Below are positions 44,239 through 53,731 of a stretch of DNA of 64,000 nt, piece after piece. The position numbers and the translations under genes are program-made. The first letter of the stretch is position 1; every line of letters starts with the position of its first letter. This stretch comes from Clostridia bacterium (lineage in GTDB: Bacteria; Bacillota; Clostridia; Christensenellales; Borkfalkiaceae): the NCBI GenBank assembly GCA_017504165.1, contig JAFVRR010000012.1, forward strand, positions 62,001-126,000, in the 5' to 3' direction. A model generated the notes under the pieces. The model made no database searches. It was given only the letters and a program-made list of their open reading frames with translations, and had not been told where the DNA came from.

Positions 44239-47200
44239 TTAAGATTCTATATAAGAAATCTCACTTTCGTCTAATATTGATAGTAATTCGCTCATAAGCC
44301 CCCTACAATTTCTAATTTTGAAGTTGAGCCTTAACTTTTTACCACCCTTTATAACGTATACGAATACGTCGCCCGGGTATCCCGATAGAATATCGAACAA
44401 ATCGTCGAAAGTATCTAAATTATCACCCTTAATTACAAGGTAGCATTTCTTTTCTTCAACTACTTCGTAATTTTCTTCTTTATCTTTAATAGGCGTACAT
44501 TTATCAATAGAAACACTAACGCCGTGCCCGTCGCGAATTTGAATTCTACCGCTAATTTTAACAACCGCGTCTTCTTCAATTTCGTTTCTTAACTTTTCGT
44601 AAACTTTAGGGAACATTACACATTCTATCACGCCGTACATATCTTCTACGGTAAGCGACGCCATAAATTGCCCCGATTTTGTGGCAATTTTTTTAATCGC
44701 CGTTATAATACCGCCAAATTCTACGTATTCGCCCTCTTTTACGTCGGTATAGGTAATATCTCCGTTTTCGTCTTCTTCCGTACTTAAAAGTTTCAAAGTG
44801 CTAAACTTAAAGTCTTTAAAGTCGTTTTCATAGTCTGATAGTGGGTGACCAGAAACGTATACGCCGATAACGCTCTTTTCGTACGAAAGTTTAGTTTTCG
44901 TATCGTATTCTTTTAAGTTAGGATATTTTACTTCAATTGTCTTAGGTATATCAAAATCATCCCAAAAAGTGCCTTGAATTCCGTTGTCTTTGCAAAGTGC
45001 TTGCGCTTTATCTAAAACTTCTTCATAAACTGCAATAAGTCTTGACCTAAACACGTTAAAGCAATCGAAAGCGCCCGCGAAAATAAGGTTTTCAACAAGC
45101 CTTTTATTCGTGTATTTAGCAGTACGCAATGCAAAGTCTTCAAGCGATAAGAACTTGCCGTTCTTTTCACGCTCTGAAATAATTTCGTCAATAACCGCTA
45201 TACCTACACCCTTAACTGCCGCTAAGCCAAACCTAATTTTACCGTCTTTAACCGAAAAGCCCGTTTTACTTTCGTTAATATCTGGTGGAAGTACGGGAAT
45301 TTTTTCTTCTTTTGCGTAAGAAACGTAGTTGGTTATTTCTTCAATTTTAGTTATACGGTTATTGAGTACCGCAGTTAAAAATTCAGGTCTATAATAAGTT
45401 TTTAAGTATGCCGTTTGATAGGTTACAAGAGAATATGCCGCCGCGTGCGATTTATTAAAGGCGTATTTAGCAAAGTCTTTCATTTCATTCCAAACCGCCC
45501 TTGCAACGTCTTCAGGTACACCCCTTTTAACGCAACCGTCAATACCTTTTATAACTTTGCCGTTTTGGTCCACGCTTTCAGGTTTACCGAAGATAAAGGT
45601 CTTTTCTTCCTTTATCATTTCTTCAACCTTCTTTTTACCCATCATACGCCTTACCATATCCGCTTGACCAAGGGTATAACCCGCCAAATCTTGAACTATT
45701 CTCATAACTTGTTCTTGGTAAACGATACAGCCGTAAGTTTGCTTTAAAATAGGCTCTAAAAGTGGGTGAGCAAAGGTAACTTTTTCAGGGTTGTGCTTAT
45801 TTTCTATAAACCTAGGAATAGAATCCATAGGACCAGGACGATAAAGCGACACCGCTGCCACGATATCTTCTAAACAGTTTGGTTTTAACTTAGATAAGAA
45901 GTCTTTAAAACCACTTGATTCTATTTGGAAAATAGCGGTAGTGTTACCGGAAGAAATAAGGTCGTAAACCCCTTTATCGTCGTAGCCGTTTCTATCAAAA
46001 ACGACGTCGACGCCATGGTTTTCTTTAACGTATTCGATACAAAGTTTAATATCGGATAAGTTTCGTAAACCTAAAAAGTCCATTTTTAAAAAGCCAAGGT
46101 GCTCAAGTTCCGTGCCCACGTATTGCGAAGTGATATCGTCGCCGTTTCTAGAAAGTGGCATATGCCTATCAAGGATATCCGCGCCGATAATTACACCGCA
46201 CGCGTGCGTACTTGCTTGACGTGGCATATCTTCAAGTTTCATAGCAATATCGACAACACGCCTAATATCGCTACTTTCCGCGTATAATTCTACAAGTTCA
46301 GGAACGGAAAAGTCCGTTTTCCCGTCTTTAATTTCCTTTTCATTCGGTTCGTAAAAGCCGAATACTTTTTCTAATATGTTTGGCCTACCAATATCGACAG
46401 TAACCCCTTTTTTAACGACTTTATTAGGGATTGATTTGGTAATTTTATCACATTCCGAGTATGGAATATCAAGCGCCCTACCAACGTCTTTTATGGCGTT
46501 TTTAGCCGCCATAGTACCAAAGGTAATAATTTTAGCAACGCTATCTTCGCCGTATTTTTGGCGTACGTACTCTATAACTTCGGGTCTACGCGAATCTTCA
46601 AAGTCAATATCAAAGTCGGGCGCGGAAACACGCTCTGAATTTAAAAATCTTTCAAAGTAAAGGTCGTATTTAAGTGGGTCAATATCCGTAATATTGATAA
46701 GATACGCAACGATAGAGCCCGCGCCACTACCACGGCCAGGGCCTACCGAAATACCCATTTTTCTCGCAGCGTTAATATAGTCCCAAACGATTAAATAGTA
46801 TTCGATAAAGCCTTGCTTTTCAATAACTGAAAGTTCCATTTCAATACGGTCACGAATTTCTTTAGTTTCTTCGCCGTATTTAAGTTTAATACCTTCGTTA
46901 ATTAAATCCCTAATATATTCAATAGGCGTTTGCCCCGTTTCGGGAATATAATGCGGGAACATATAATTGCCGTAAACGAACTCAAAATTACATTTTTCGG
47001 CAATTTCAAGAGTATTTTTTAACGCATCTAAATCATCGGGGAAGGCTTTTGCCATTTCGTCGTACGATTTTAAGTAAAACTCATCGCACGGCATTTTCAT
47101 ACGATTAAGGTCGGTTACCTTTTTACCCGTTTGCACGCACATTAAAACGTCGTGTGGTTCGGCATCGTCTTTATTTACGTAGTGTACGTCGTTAGTAGCA

Positions 47201-47817
47201 ACTAGTTTAACTTTGTATTTTTTAGCGTAAACTTTAAGTTGCGCGTTGACGTATTCTTGCTCTTCAAGACCGTGGTTTTGTATTTCAAAATAAAAATCTT
47301 CTTTAAAAGTATCGATAAAAAACTCGATTAACTCTTCCGCCTTTTTAAAGTCGTGGCGAAGAATTGCTTGCGGAATATCGCCACCGATACAAGCGGATAA
47401 ACAAACCAACCCCTCGCTATGCTCTTTTACCGTTTTAAGGTCTACCCTTGGTTTGTAATAAAAACCGTCACGAAAGGCAATAGCGTTAAGTAAACACAAG
47501 TTTTTATAGCCCGTTTCATCTTTAGCAAGAAGAACTAAATGTCGTCTATCGTTATAGCCGTCAACGTCGTCAGTTTTAATTTTACCTTTTACCCTTAAAT
47601 CGTCGCAAACGTAAAATTCCGTACCGAAAATAGGCTTAATACCCACCTTTTTACAAGTATCGAAAAACTGTACCGCGCCGTACATATTGCCGTGGTCAGT
47701 CATAGCGATTGCAGGCATATTTAAACTTTTAGCCTTTTTAACAACGCTTGATATTTTAGCCATACCGTCAAGTATTGAATATTCGGTATGCAAATGTAAA
47801 TGAACAAATTCTTCCAT
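44239..47817 (-). CDS. dnaE: DNA polymerase III alpha subunit, DnaE type
   Basis: The PHP domain keeps its metal-site residues (VHLHLHTEYSILDGM, TDHGNMYG, GTEFYVCDD, LSACIGGD, TNDVHYVN). The polymerase core has GPGRGSGAGSIVAYL and the catalytic SAPDFDIDFED. It is followed by PASTHACGV, the little finger, the HhH region (AVKGVGIAVIDEI) and an OB domain (VEFGGIITAIKKIATKSGQFMASLTVED). At 1192 residues it has DnaE1/DnaE3 length with all parts present. It lies between hemW and pfkA. With no polymerase in the polC-position gene, this may be the main replicase, which is inference. Confidence 0.95.
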   Translation of the reverse strand: MEEFVHLHLHTEYSILDGMAKISSVVKKAKSLNMPAIAMTDHGNMYGAVQFFDTCKKVGIKPIFGTEFYVCDDLRVKGKIKTDDVDGYNDRRHLVLLAKDETGYKNLCLLNAIAFRDGFYYKPRVDLKTVKEHSEGLVCLSACIGGDIPQAILRHDFKKAEELIEFFIDTFKEDFYFEIQNHGLEEQEYVNAQLKVYAKKYKVKLVATNDVHYVNKDDAEPHDVLMCVQTGKKVTDLNRMKMPCDEFYLKSYDEMAKAFPDDLDALKNTLEIAEKCNFEFVYGNYMFPHYIPETGQTPIEYIRDLINEGIKLKYGEETKEIRDRIEMELSVIEKQGFIEYYLIVWDYINAARKMGISVGPGRGSGAGSIVAYLINITDIDPLKYDLYFERFLNSERVSAPDFDIDFEDSRRPEVIEYVRQKYGEDSVAKIITFGTMAAKNAIKDVGRALDIPYSECDKITKSIPNKVVKKGVTVDIGRPNILEKVFGFYEPNEKEIKDGKTDFSVPELVELYAESSDIRRVVDIAMKLEDMPRQASTHACGVIIGADILDRHMPLSRNGDDITSQYVGTELEHLGFLKMDFLGLRNLSDIKLCIEYVKENHGVDVVFDRNGYDDKGVYDLISSGNTTAIFQIESSGFKDFLSKLKPNCLEDIVAAVSLYRPGPMDSIPRFIENKHNPEKVTFAHPLLEPILKQTYGCIVYQEQVMRIVQDLAGYTLGQADMVRRMMGKKKVEEMIKEEKTFIFGKPESVDQNGKVIKGIDGCVKRGVPEDVARAVWNEMKDFAKYAFNKSHAAAYSLVTYQTAYLKTYYRPEFLTAVLNNRITKIEEITNYVSYAKEEKIPVLPPDINESKTGFSVKDGKIRFGLAAVKGVGIAVIDEIISEREKNGKFLSLEDFALRTAKYTNKRLVENLIFAGAFDCFNVFRSRLIAVYEEVLDKAQALCKDNGIQGTFWDDFDIPKTIEVKYPNLKEYDTKTKLSYEKSVIGVYVSGHPLSDYENDFKDFKFSTLKLLSTEEDENGDITYTDVKEGEYVEFGGIITAIKKIATKSGQFMASLTVEDMYGVIECVMFPKVYEKLRNEIEEDAVVKISGRIQIRDGHGVSVSIDKCTPIKDKEENYEVVEEKKCYLVIKGDNLDTFDDLFDILSGYPGDVFVYVIKGGKKLRLNFKIRNCRGLMSELLSILDESEISYIES

Positions 47818-47826
47818 AAAAACCTT

Positions 47827-48942
47827 TTAAAAATCTATAAAATCTACAAGGATTGTATTTTGAACGTAAAGATACTCGTCTTTAATCTTAACGCCTTTAT
47901 CATCTATTTCTAAATAAGATAAATTATTTTTAATCGCGCTTTCAAAATCCTTTTTAAAATCGCTGTTAAAAATTTTTTTATACTCGCTAAACTCAATGCC
48001 GAATTTAGTCCTTAAATTAAGCATTGCGTATTCCCCTTTAGCGTCCTTTTCTTCAACTTCTTCCGAAAACACTTCGGCGGTAAAACCAGAGAGTATTGCT
48101 TTGACGTAATCGTCGATACTTTCGGTGTTTGTAAACCTACGGTTATTAATAAACGACGACGCGCCTATGCCTACGCCTAGGTATTCACCGCGTTTCCAAT
48201 AATTCAAGTTATGGCGTGAATAATACCCCTCTTTACAAAAGTTAGATACTTCGTATCTATCAAAGCCGTATTCTTTTAATAATTTAACGGTATCGTCGTA
48301 AATATCGGCAACTTCATCTTCAGAAAGCAGTTCTCCGTTTAAATATTTAGTAAACATCGGCGTGCCTTCTTCCGCCTTTAACGCGTAGCAAGAAATATGT
48401 TTAACGTTACTAAATTTAACTACTTCTTTAATGGTTTTTTCAACGTCTTCATACTCTTCATTAGGAAGACCTAGCATAACGTCAACCGAAGTATTGTAAT
48501 CTTTAAGCAATTCCATTGCCTTTTTAAAGTCGTTAAAGTTATGTATTCTATTAACCACCCTTAAAGTTTCGTCGTTTGCCGATTGTAACCCTACGCTAAA
48601 CCTGTTAATCCCTGCATTTTTATATACTTTAAGTTTGTTTTCGTCAATAGTCCCAGGATTAACTTCTAAAGTAATTTCGGCATTTTTATCAACGTCAAAA
48701 ATAGTATAAATGAGTTTTAAAGCGCCGTAGATATACTTAGGCTCTACAAAACTTGGCGTACCGCCACCAAAGTATACGGTATTTATTTTTTTACCTTTTA
48801 GTAGATGCGCCTTTCCTTTAATTTCTTTATAAAGGCAAGCAAAATACACTTCCGCTTTACCTATTTCTTTAGGAAAAGAGGCAAAATCACAATAGGTACA
48901 TTTACTTTTACAAAATGGTATATGAATATAAATTCCCGCCAT
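47827..48942 (-). CDS. hemW: Radical SAM heme chaperone HemW-type protein
   Basis: The N-terminus carries IYIHIPFCKSKCTYCDFASF, the CxxxCxxC cluster motif of radical SAM enzymes. VYFGGGTPSFVEPKYI, EVNPGTIDENKLK and RFSVGLQSANDETLRVVNRIH follow, typical of HemW/HemN-like proteins. HemW is now regarded as a heme chaperone rather than a coproporphyrinogen oxidase. I choose the ATG at 48942, which has AAGGAG four bases upstream; the longer frame to 48969 adds nine residues. The lepA-hemW order is conserved in Firmicutes. Confidence 0.9.
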   Translation of the reverse strand: MAGIYIHIPFCKSKCTYCDFASFPKEIGKAEVYFACLYKEIKGKAHLLKGKKINTVYFGGGTPSFVEPKYIYGALKLIYTIFDVDKNAEITLEVNPGTIDENKLKVYKNAGINRFSVGLQSANDETLRVVNRIHNFNDFKKAMELLKDYNTSVDVMLGLPNEEYEDVEKTIKEVVKFSNVKHISCYALKAEEGTPMFTKYLNGELLSEDEVADIYDDTVKLLKEYGFDRYEVSNFCKEGYYSRHNLNYWKRGEYLGVGIGASSFINNRRFTNTESIDDYVKAILSGFTAEVFSEEVEEKDAKGEYAMLNLRTKFGIEFSEYKKIFNSDFKKDFESAIKNNLSYLEIDDKGVKIKDEYLYVQNTILVDFIDF

Positions 48943-48977
48943 AAAACTCCTTACTAGGCTATAACGCATAGCCTATT

Positions 48978-50792
48978 TTAATTATCGCTGTCAATCTTAA
49001 GAATAGAAGTGAACGCCTCGGACGGAATTTCTACCGTACCAAGTTTTCTCATCTTCTTCTTACCTTCTTTTTGTTTTTCTAAAAGTTTCTTCTTTCTAGT
49101 TATATCACCGCCGTAGCATTTTGCTAAAACGTCTTTCCTAAGCGCTTTAACAGTTTCCCTAGCGATGATTTTACCACCTACCGCCGCTTGAATAGGAATT
49201 TCAAACATTTGGCGTGGAATAACTTCTTTAAGCCTTTCCGCCATAGCCCTACCCCTTGCGTACGCCTTGTCTTTATGAACTATTACGGATAACGCGTCGC
49301 AAATATCGCCGTTGAGCATAATGTCAAGTTTAACAAGGTCAGACTTTTTATATGATGAAAGTTCATAGTCAAATGACGCATAACCCCTAGTTCTAGACTT
49401 TAAACCGTCAAAGAAATCGAAAACGACTTCGTTAAGTGGCAGGTAATAGTCAAGTTTAACGCGCCTATCATCGATATATACCATATTTTCAAAGGTACAT
49501 CTTTTTTCTTGGCACAATTCCATAATAGCGCCGACGTATTCTGGCGGAGAATAGATATTCGCCTTAATAACAGGCTCTTCAAAATAATCTATTTCTACAA
49601 CGGGTGGAAGTTTAGTTGGATTTTCAATAGTTAAAACCGTACCGTCAGTTTTATGAACGATATACGATACCGACGGAGCGGTAGTTATAATATCAAGACC
49701 AAATTCCCTTTCAAGCCTTTCTTCGATAATTTCCATATGAAGAAGACCTAAAAAGCCACACCTAAAGCCAAAACCTAAAGCGGTAGAGTTATCAGGCTCA
49801 AAAGTCAAAGCGGCGTCGTTGAGTTTGAGTTTTAAAAGCGCCTCTTTAAGATCGTTAAACTTAGATCCGTCAAGCGGATAAATACCGCTAAACACTACGG
49901 GGAGCGCCTTTTTATAGCCGGGCAACGGCTCGCTTGCAGGGTTGTCTACGTCGTATACGGTATCGCCTACTTCTATATCGGAAATAGACTTGATTGATGC
50001 GGCAATATACCCAACTTCGCCAGACGTTAAAGTGTCTTTTGCGCGAAGATCGGGGTCAAACGTACCAACTTCTACAACGTCAAAGGTCTTGTCCGACATA
50101 AAGGTTTTAATTTTAGTGCCCGCTTTTACAGTTCCTTCTACAATTCTAACGAAGAGTATTACCCCTTTAAAGTTATCGTAATAACTATCGAATATAAGCG
50201 CTTTAAGCGGAGCGTCGTCATCGCCCATAGGCGCAGGAATCTCTTCTACTATTTTTTCTAAAACGTCTTCAATATTAAGACCAACTTTAGCGGAAATTTT
50301 AGGGGCGTTAGTCCCGTCAAGCCCAATGACGTCTTCAATCTCTTTAGCAACGGCGTCAGGGTCGGCGGAAGGAAGGTCGATTTTATTGATAACGGGCATA
50401 ATCTCAAGGTCGTTATCAAGCGCCAAATACACGTTGGCAAGCGTTTGCGCTTGTATGCCTTGCGATGCGTCAACTATTAAAATTGCGCCCTCGCACGCCT
50501 TTAAACTACGCGAAACTTCGTAAGTAAAGTCAACGTGACCGGGGGTGTCGATTAAGTTAAAAATATAATCTTTGCCGTCTTTTGCTTTATAAGACATTCT
50601 AACGGGCGTAAGTTTAATGGTTATACCCCTTTCACGCTCTAAATCCATAGAATCAAGTAGTTGGTTTTCCATATCCCTTTCGGCAACTTGCCCCGTCTTT
50701 TCAATAATTCTATCCGCAAGCGTAGATTTGCCGTGGTCAATGTGCGCAATTATACAAAAGTTTCTTATATTTTCTTTTTTAGTTACTGCCAT
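48978..50792 (-). CDS. lepA: Elongation factor 4 (LepA)
   Basis: LepA is a ribosomal GTPase linked to back-translocation and 30S biogenesis. G motifs are [44 protein letters not shown] and ISAKVG. The C-terminal LepA-specific domain reads [56 protein letters not shown]. At 604 residues all domains are complete. AAGGGAA precedes the ATG. A 7-2-7 palindrome (50828-50843) lies upstream. Confidence 0.97.
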   Translation of the reverse strand: MAVTKKENIRNFCIIAHIDHGKSTLADRIIEKTGQVAERDMENQLLDSMDLERERGITIKLTPVRMSYKAKDGKDYIFNLIDTPGHVDFTYEVSRSLKACEGAILIVDASQGIQAQTLANVYLALDNDLEIMPVINKIDLPSADPDAVAKEIEDVIGLDGTNAPKISAKVGLNIEDVLEKIVEEIPAPMGDDDAPLKALIFDSYYDNFKGVILFVRIVEGTVKAGTKIKTFMSDKTFDVVEVGTFDPDLRAKDTLTSGEVGYIAASIKSISDIEVGDTVYDVDNPASEPLPGYKKALPVVFSGIYPLDGSKFNDLKEALLKLKLNDAALTFEPDNSTALGFGFRCGFLGLLHMEIIEERLEREFGLDIITTAPSVSYIVHKTDGTVLTIENPTKLPPVVEIDYFEEPVIKANIYSPPEYVGAIMELCQEKRCTFENMVYIDDRRVKLDYYLPLNEVVFDFFDGLKSRTRGYASFDYELSSYKKSDLVKLDIMLNGDICDALSVIVHKDKAYARGRAMAERLKEVIPRQMFEIPIQAAVGGKIIARETVKALRKDVLAKCYGGDITRKKKLLEKQKEGKKKMRKLGTVEIPSEAFTSILKIDSDN

Positions 50793-50827
50793 AAATTCCC
50801 TTGCCTATTTTTTATACCAAATAATAC

Positions 50828-50843
50828 GTACTAATTTTAGTAC
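50828..50843. promoter_or_regulatory. Palindrome upstream of lepA
   Basis: GTACTAA-TT-TTAGTAC is a perfect 7-2-7 inverted repeat 36 bases before the lepA start. It could be an operator or a leader hairpin. The rest of the gap 50793-50998 is AT-rich and holds the gdpD promoter. Confidence 0.35.
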
Positions 50844-50960
50844 CCATTCATTATTTAAAAAATTTTTAAAACTATTTTTATAAAATTTAATTATACCTAA
50901 CACTACGCCAGTATAATAATTAAGTATATTATATATTAAAAACTAAAATATATCAAGTAC

Positions 50961-50989
50961 TTGCGATTAATTTAAATAAATGATATACT
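50961..50989 (+). promoter_or_regulatory. Promoter of the glycerophosphodiesterase gene, near-leaderless
   Basis: TTGCGA (50961-50966) and TATACT (50984-50989) have a 17-base spacer. The ATG at 50999 begins nine bases after the -10 box, leaving a leader of only about three bases and no ribosome binding site. Confidence 0.6.
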
Positions 50990-50998
50990 ATTATTATT

Positions 50999-51733
50999 AT
51001 GAAAAAATTTAGCGAATGGATTTACAATACACCTATTGCCCACCGCGGGCTTCATAACGAGTTTTTTCCCGAAAACACTGAAGGCGCTTTTTTAAACGCT
51101 ATCTCTCACGGCTACGCCATTGAAACGGACGTTCAAATGACAAAAGACGGTGTTTTGGTTATCCACCACGACGACGATTTGAAAAGAAGTTTAAATATAG
51201 AAAAAAATATAAGAGATTTAAATTATTGCGAATTTAAAGACCTTTGCCCCTTCAACGGCGAATACAAATTCCAAACCTTTAAAGAATTTTTAACTATGGT
51301 TGACGGGCAAGTGCCTATTATGCTTGAAATTAAAAATCAAAAAAATAGTGGCATTGAAGAAAAAATATTAAAAGACCTTGAAGATTATAAAGGCGAAATA
51401 GCAATGCAAAGTTTTAATCCGCTTATCATAAAAACTATTTCTAAACTTACCGATAAATACCCTTTAGGCTTACTTTGTACTTTAGAAAAAAATTTAACGA
51501 ATTCTAAATTTGTAGACTATTTACTTCACCATATTACCTTTAGGTTTTTTATTAAGTTGGAGTTTTTATCAATAAGGGTTAACGACCTTGAAAAACACCG
51601 CAAACGCTCAAAACGGCATAGGGTTATCACTTGGACGATAAACAGCGAAGAAAAACTTAAAATTGCCGAAAAATACGCAGAAAATATTATTTTTGAAACC
51701 CCTTTACAAGACCTTAAAAACTTTGAAAAATAA
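50999..51733 (+). CDS. Glycerophosphodiester phosphodiesterase family protein
   Basis: The GDPD TIM barrel is clear: PIAHRGLHNEFFPENTEGAFLNAISHGYAIETDVQMTKDGVLVIHHDDDLKR holds both catalytic histidines and the metal-binding Glu and Asp. PIMLEIKNQKNSG, IAMQSFNPLIIK and VITWTINSEEKL follow. At 244 residues it is the short cytoplasmic form without a signal peptide. It releases glycerol 3-phosphate from deacylated phospholipids. The ATG is almost at the predicted transcription start. Confidence 0.92.
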   Translation: MKKFSEWIYNTPIAHRGLHNEFFPENTEGAFLNAISHGYAIETDVQMTKDGVLVIHHDDDLKRSLNIEKNIRDLNYCEFKDLCPFNGEYKFQTFKEFLTMVDGQVPIMLEIKNQKNSGIEEKILKDLEDYKGEIAMQSFNPLIIKTISKLTDKYPLGLLCTLEKNLTNSKFVDYLLHHITFRFFIKLEFLSIRVNDLEKHRKRSKRHRVITWTINSEEKLKIAEKYAENIIFETPLQDLKNFEK

Positions 51734-51760
51734 TATAAAAAACATAACCTTTTAACGTAA

Positions 51761-51792
51761 AAAAGTTACCGAAAATTCGGTAACTTTTCTTT
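51761..51792. terminator. Bidirectional intrinsic terminator
   Basis: AAAAGTTACCGAA (51761-51773) pairs with TTCGGTAACTTTT (51776-51788), between the glycerophosphodiesterase gene and the converging gene at 51856. Confidence 0.88.
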
Positions 51793-51855
51793 TGTTTTTT
51801 AACGTGATTAATTAATGTGTTTTTTTAATAACAAAACACAAAAGGTTTTTATTTA

Positions 51856-52419
51856 TTAATTATTATCCTCTATTTTTATGTGTGGCAAATAAACGTTTAA
51901 CAATTCTTCTAATCCTGGTCGATTTTCAATGAAAAGAAAATCATGATTTTTAAAATATTCATTCCATTTAGGTGCTTGTTCAATTTCTTTTTCAGTACAA
52001 CATATTGCTATAGCATTTAATGAGTGATAATATGCCACTGGCCTACCACCCCCACCTGGGACTGGAACACCTAATGAAACTTTTTTTATTTTTTTTATTT
52101 GTTTATTATCTATTATATACAGCAACTTGGAAGCACTTGACAATACTTGCATCTCATTTTCACTAATTAAAACTTTTTTAAGAAGTTTTTTTCGCATAGA
52201 AATCGTTAGAAGTATTCCTATCAAAGAAAAATAAAGAAAAAGTATTAATCCTAAGATAAACATATCAAGCTTATCAAGTTTATCATTATAAATACCAAGT
52301 AATAATATAATTGGAAATAGAATCACAAAGTTTGCCGTAAATAATATTAAACCCGAATATTTAGCCATATTGCGCATTTCTTTATCTATAAAAATATCTA
52401 ATTTTATGCCCGATTTCAT
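51856..52419 (-). CDS. Two-helix membrane protein, unknown, atypical codon use
   Basis: Two hydrophobic segments lie at about 22-42 and 51-72. A C-terminal cytosolic domain (about 80-187) includes VSLGVPVPGGGGRPVAYYHSLNAIAIC and ends in a short acidic tail. I do not recognise the family; the arrangement resembles small membrane proteins with PH-like domains. AAAGGA precedes the ATG. Codon choice differs from nearly all neighbours, with frequent GGA, TTG, CGA, GAG and AAT, which suggests recent acquisition together with the next gene. Confidence 0.7.
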   Translation of the reverse strand: MKSGIKLDIFIDKEMRNMAKYSGLILFTANFVILFPIILLLGIYNDKLDKLDMFILGLILFLYFSLIGILLTISMRKKLLKKVLISENEMQVLSSASKLLYIIDNKQIKKIKKVSLGVPVPGGGGRPVAYYHSLNAIAICCTEKEIEQAPKWNEYFKNHDFLFIENRPGLEELLNVYLPHIKIEDNN

Positions 52420-52484
52420 ATCTAGTCCTTTTATAATCCCTTACAGTATAGTAAATATAAAACGCTTACGTTTAATTTAATAAT

Positions 52485-52961
52485 TTACTTTTGTATCCTT
52501 ATTTTTTTATCTTCTGGAACAAACTCTTTTATCTTTTCTAACTTATTATCATCAACAGCAATATAAATCGTTTGCGGATGCAATCGACAATAATCAATTC
52601 GGTGTTTCTTTAAATCTTTTTTCGAGAAAAATAGCCATGACGTACCAAACGCCGTTTCTATTATTTTAATATCTTGAACATCTTTCCATAAGTATTTTTT
52701 TAGCAAAATACCACACCAATGCTTTTTTATTCCAATATCACTAAAAGTAATCTTTGGACTATACGCAATGAATACCCATAAAAACAACACACTTGGTGGA
52801 ATAATAGGAAATAGCAATAACGAAAATGATACCTTTTCAAGTTCTTCTTCTCCATTTACTAGATAAATAAGAAATATTGAACCAATACTAAGAAGTAGAA
52901 GAAATAAACATACTAACACTACAGGTAAACAAACATAATACTTTACTATTTTACTTTTCAT
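52485..52961 (-). CDS. Two-helix membrane protein with PH-like C-terminal domain, unknown
   Basis: After the ATG at 52961 two hydrophobic segments follow (VCLPVVLVCLFLLLLSIGSIFLIYLV and FSLLLFPIIPPSVLFLWVFIAYS). Then comes a beta-rich domain with ITFSDIGIKKHWCGILLKKYLWKDVQDIKII, the pattern of bacterial PH-like domains. AGGTG precedes this ATG; the frame open to 53033 would add 24 atypical residues. Layout and codon use match the gene at 51856, so the two may be related paralogs or one acquired unit. The function is unknown. Confidence 0.65.
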   Translation of the reverse strand: MKSKIVKYYVCLPVVLVCLFLLLLSIGSIFLIYLVNGEEELEKVSFSLLLFPIIPPSVLFLWVFIAYSPKITFSDIGIKKHWCGILLKKYLWKDVQDIKIIETAFGTSWLFFSKKDLKKHRIDYCRLHPQTIYIAVDDNKLEKIKEFVPEDKKIRIQK

Positions 52962-53100
52962 TTTACACCTATCACCCTTAATGCGTATTTTTATTAATTT
53001 TATATTACCATACCTAGAATACCAAATCAACACTTTTTGCGATTTTATCTAAGTAAATAAAGTCGAATCGTATTAAACGGTTATCCTATTTTAAATATAA

Positions 53101-53140
53101 ATAACCGCCCTTAATTACGCAATGTAAAAAGGACGATTAT
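53101..53140 (-). terminator. Probable terminator of the yfbR-like operon
   Basis: On the minus strand a 12-bp stem with two G-U pairs (53140-53129 with 53112-53101) is followed by TTATTTATATTT-like sequence. Confidence 0.55.
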
Positions 53141-53143
53141 TAT

Positions 53144-53722
53144 TTATTCTAATTCATCAAGAGTTAATTCGTATTTAGGAAGTACGTTTTTAATAAAGTA
53201 TTTCACTTCTTCCCTATCGCAATTTTGTAGGTCTTTAAAAATCGTTTCTTTTGCCTTTACAAATTCAGAATTTCCCCATTTAACTTCTTCTACGCATTTG
53301 ATATAAGCGGAAATTTTATCGGCGCATTTCATAATTTTATATTCTTCGCTATCTTCATCGGGGAGTACGTATTTTTCGTATTCTGCCCTAATTTCTAACG
53401 GCAAAGTATCTAAAAGTTTATTTGAGGCACCCTTTTCAATATCTTTATAAGCAATGTTAATTTCCTTATTAAAGTATTTTATTGGCGTAGGTAAATCACC
53501 TGTTATAACTTCGCTTGTTTCGTGATATTGAGAGTATAAAACAACCTTTAAAATATCCACGTTACCGTTATAATACACGTTTTTAATGGTAGCCAAAGCG
53601 TGAGCAACCACCGAAACTTGTTCGGTATGCTCCATTATATTTTCTTCAACGTTAGAGCGCATTAAAGACCAACGTTTTATATGCTTCATTCTATTTAAAT
53701 ATGCAAAAAAGTCGTAATTCAT
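53144..53722 (-). CDS. HD-domain 5-prime-deoxynucleotidase, YfbR type
   Basis: The HD-fold metal motifs are MEHTEQVSVVAHALA, LYSQYHETSEVITGDLPTPIKY and MKCADKISAYIKCVEE. The context RWSLMRSNVEENIMEHT is the YfbR start signature. Such enzymes remove phosphate from deoxynucleoside 5-prime-monophosphates. At 192 residues the length matches. AAAGGA precedes the ATG. It follows the M20 hydrolase by nine bases and is probably cotranscribed with it, without an obvious metabolic link. Confidence 0.88.
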   Translation of the reverse strand: MNYDFFAYLNRMKHIKRWSLMRSNVEENIMEHTEQVSVVAHALATIKNVYYNGNVDILKVVLYSQYHETSEVITGDLPTPIKYFNKEINIAYKDIEKGASNKLLDTLPLEIRAEYEKYVLPDEDSEEYKIMKCADKISAYIKCVEEVKWGNSEFVKAKETIFKDLQNCDREEVKYFIKNVLPKYELTLDELE

Positions 53723-53731
53723 AAATTCCTT

